From: Oceanicaulis alexandrii DSM 11625
GTDB taxonomy: Bacteria; Pseudomonadota; Alphaproteobacteria; Caulobacterales; Maricaulaceae
Assembly (NCBI RefSeq): GCF_000420265.1
Contig: NZ_ATUP01000002.1
Span: forward strand, 188,501 to 252,500
DNA: 64,000 nt
Reading direction: 5' to 3'
Within the stretch, counting starts at the first letter, position 1, and each line of letters begins with the position of its first letter. The position numbers and the translations under genes were made by a program. Positions 62,752 to 64,000 of the stretch are shown one piece after another. The notes under the pieces are model-generated. The model did no database searches. It was not told the DNA's origin and saw nothing but the letters and a program-made list of their open reading frames with translations.

Positions 62752-64000
62752 ATGGGGTTGTGGACAAAATCCGTACGCAATGCGTGCGTCGCAGCGCTGG
62801 CGCTCGCCGGCGCCGTGTCCTGTGGGCGCGCTGATCCGCCTGGTGTGGAAACGCTGGACGAGATCCGCGAGCGTGGAGAGCTGATCGTTCTCACGCTTGA
62901 AAGCCCGACCACCTATCATCTGGACGAGGATGGCGAGCCTGAGGGCTATGAGGTCGCTCTGGTCCAGAACTTCGCGCAGGATCTGGGCGTCAGCGTTCGC
63001 TTCGAACCCCAGCGCGATCTGGGCCAGCTGATGGCCAATATCGAGGCCGGCCAGGGCCATCTGGCGGCTGGCGGCGTGACGATAACCGAGGCGCGCCAGG
63101 AGGCGAACACATTCGGCCCCGCCTATAAAACCGTCACCGAGCAGCTGGTCTGTCGCCGCGGCGGCCCCCAGGTCCGCACGATCGAGGATATGGCGGATGT
63201 CGAGATCGCGGTGCTTGAAGGCTCAAGCTATATCGAGACCCTGCAGGCGCTGAAAGTTGACCATCCCGGCATTGAATGGCGGACGGTGAACGCCGCTTCC
63301 GCCTTGCCTTTGTTGGAACAGGTGCAGGCTGAGCAGGTGGATTGCACGGTTTCGGATTCCACGATTGTCGCTCATGCCCGGCTGCGGTTTCCTGAGTTGC
63401 TGACACCCCTTGTGCTGAGCGAAGAACGCTCGCTGGCTTTCGTCCTGCCTCTGGGGTCAGAGTTGTTGCAGCCCTTGAACCGCTGGTCCGAAGCGCGCCA
63501 CGAAGGCGGCTTTCTGGAGCGGCTGGATCAGCGCTGGTTCGGGGTGACTCATCAGTTTGATTACGTGGACACGGCTCGCTTCATTCGACGCATTGACGAG
63601 CGTTTGCCGGCCTTGCGCCCTCATTTCGAAGCGGCGGCCGAGGAGAGCGGCATCGACTGGCGCTGGCTCGCCGCTCAGGCCTATCAGGAATCCCATTGGG
63701 ACCCGGATGCGGTCAGCGCGACCGGGGTGCGCGGCATCATGATGCTGACCCTGCCCACCGCCAACGAGCTGGGGGTGGAGGACCGCACCGATCCTGCTCA
63801 GTCGATCGCGGGCGGCGCGCGCTATCTCGCTAATCTGATGGAGCGCTTGCCCGAAGAGGTGCAAGGCCGCGACCGGCTGTTCCTGGCGCTGTCTGCGTAC
63901 AATGTGGGCATGGGCCATCTTTACGACGCACGCCGGCTCGCCGAGCGTCAGTCGCTGGAGAAAAATCGCTGGGGCGATATCCGGAAAGTTCTGCCGCTCT
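62752..64000 (+). CDS. mltF: MltF-like membrane-bound lytic transglycosylase (3' end outside window)
   Basis: The first 416 codons are present and open to the window end. A signal or lipoprotein-like start (ALAGAVSCGRA) is followed by a solute-binding-type domain (about residues 35-260: LDEIRERGELIVLTLESPTTYH in part). An SLT lytic domain follows with catalytic Glu313 in AAQAYQESHWDP, GVRGIMMLTLPTANELGV, and LFLALSAYNVGMGH. This two-domain plan is MltF, which cleaves peptidoglycan strands. No clear ribosome-binding site precedes the ATG at 62752. Confidence 0.9.
   Translation, partial: MGLWTKSVRNACVAALALAGAVSCGRADPPGVETLDEIRERGELIVLTLESPTTYHLDEDGEPEGYEVALVQNFAQDLGVSVRFEPQRDLGQLMANIEAGQGHLAAGGVTITEARQEANTFGPAYKTVTEQLVCRRGGPQVRTIEDMADVEIAVLEGSSYIETLQALKVDHPGIEWRTVNAASALPLLEQVQAEQVDCTVSDSTIVAHARLRFPELLTPLVLSEERSLAFVLPLGSELLQPLNRWSEARHEGGFLERLDQRWFGVTHQFDYVDTARFIRRIDERLPALRPHFEAAAEESGIDWRWLAAQAYQESHWDPDAVSATGVRGIMMLTLPTANELGVEDRTDPAQSIAGGARYLANLMERLPEEVQGRDRLFLALSAYNVGMGHLYDARRLAERQSLEKNRWGDIRKVLPL

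Overview
The window comes from a GC-rich alphaproteobacterium of the dimorphic, stalked Caulobacterales/Maricaulales type; a marine Maricaulis- or Oceanicaulis-like genus fits best, though the genus is inferred. Supporting evidence is a MipZ division-site ATPase, adjacent divK and pleD, a polysaccharide locus laid out like the Caulobacter holdfast (hfs) cluster, an alphaproteobacterial DinB with a Cys4 finger, and the conserved pyrB-pyrC(pseudo)-plsY-dprA / topA-rnr-NUDIX / rpmG neighbourhood. I see no rRNA, tRNA, CRISPR array, prophage or insertion sequence. The sequence reads as ordinary chromosome.

Layout. About 0.1-9.6 kb holds mipZ, a membrane DnaJ-like protein, a D,D-carboxypeptidase with SPOR domain, a phasin with a histone-like N-terminal extension, clpS-clpA with a coupled S41-type protease, an alpha/beta hydrolase and a HIT protein. 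About 9.6-16.5 kb holds a DUF482 acyltransferase-like protein, RidA, a hydrolase, dinB-mak, divK and pleD. About 16.5-31 kb is a dense minus-strand block: rpmG, an MFS carrier, two NUDIX proteins, rnr, topA, dprA, plsY, pseudo-pyrC, pyrB, two AEC carriers and ruvX. About 31-41 kb holds gatC-gatA, a small membrane protein, a quinone-reductase-like enzyme, gatB, a 560-base non-coding stretch with large inverted repeats, an MscS channel, a radical SAM enzyme, an XRE regulator with a membrane partner and a striking operator array, an oxygenase and a YfcG-like GST.

About 41-55.4 kb is the main accessory locus. A 499-residue two-helix envelope protein and a Sel1-like protein with a structured leader precede hfsD, which diverges from hfsA-hfsB-hfsC. 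These converge on a minus-strand operon (flippase hfsF, hfsG-like glycosyltransferase, deacetylase hfsH, second glycosyltransferase). A divergent group follows: an HfsK-like acyltransferase, a polyprenyl-phosphate glycosyltransferase and an ArnT-like GT-C enzyme. Together they make, flip, polymerise, deacetylate, acylate and export an adhesive polysaccharide. The initiating sugar-phosphate transferase (hfsE type) and the hfa anchor genes are not in this window.

About 55.4-64 kb holds an enoyl-CoA hydratase, a large M14 peptidase, typA, an alpha/beta hydrolase, a DUF547 protein and an MltF-like lytic transglycosylase that runs off the end. Many same-strand neighbours overlap by four bases (ATGA, GTGA, TTGA). 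Four convergent pairs also overlap by exactly four bases at their stop codons.
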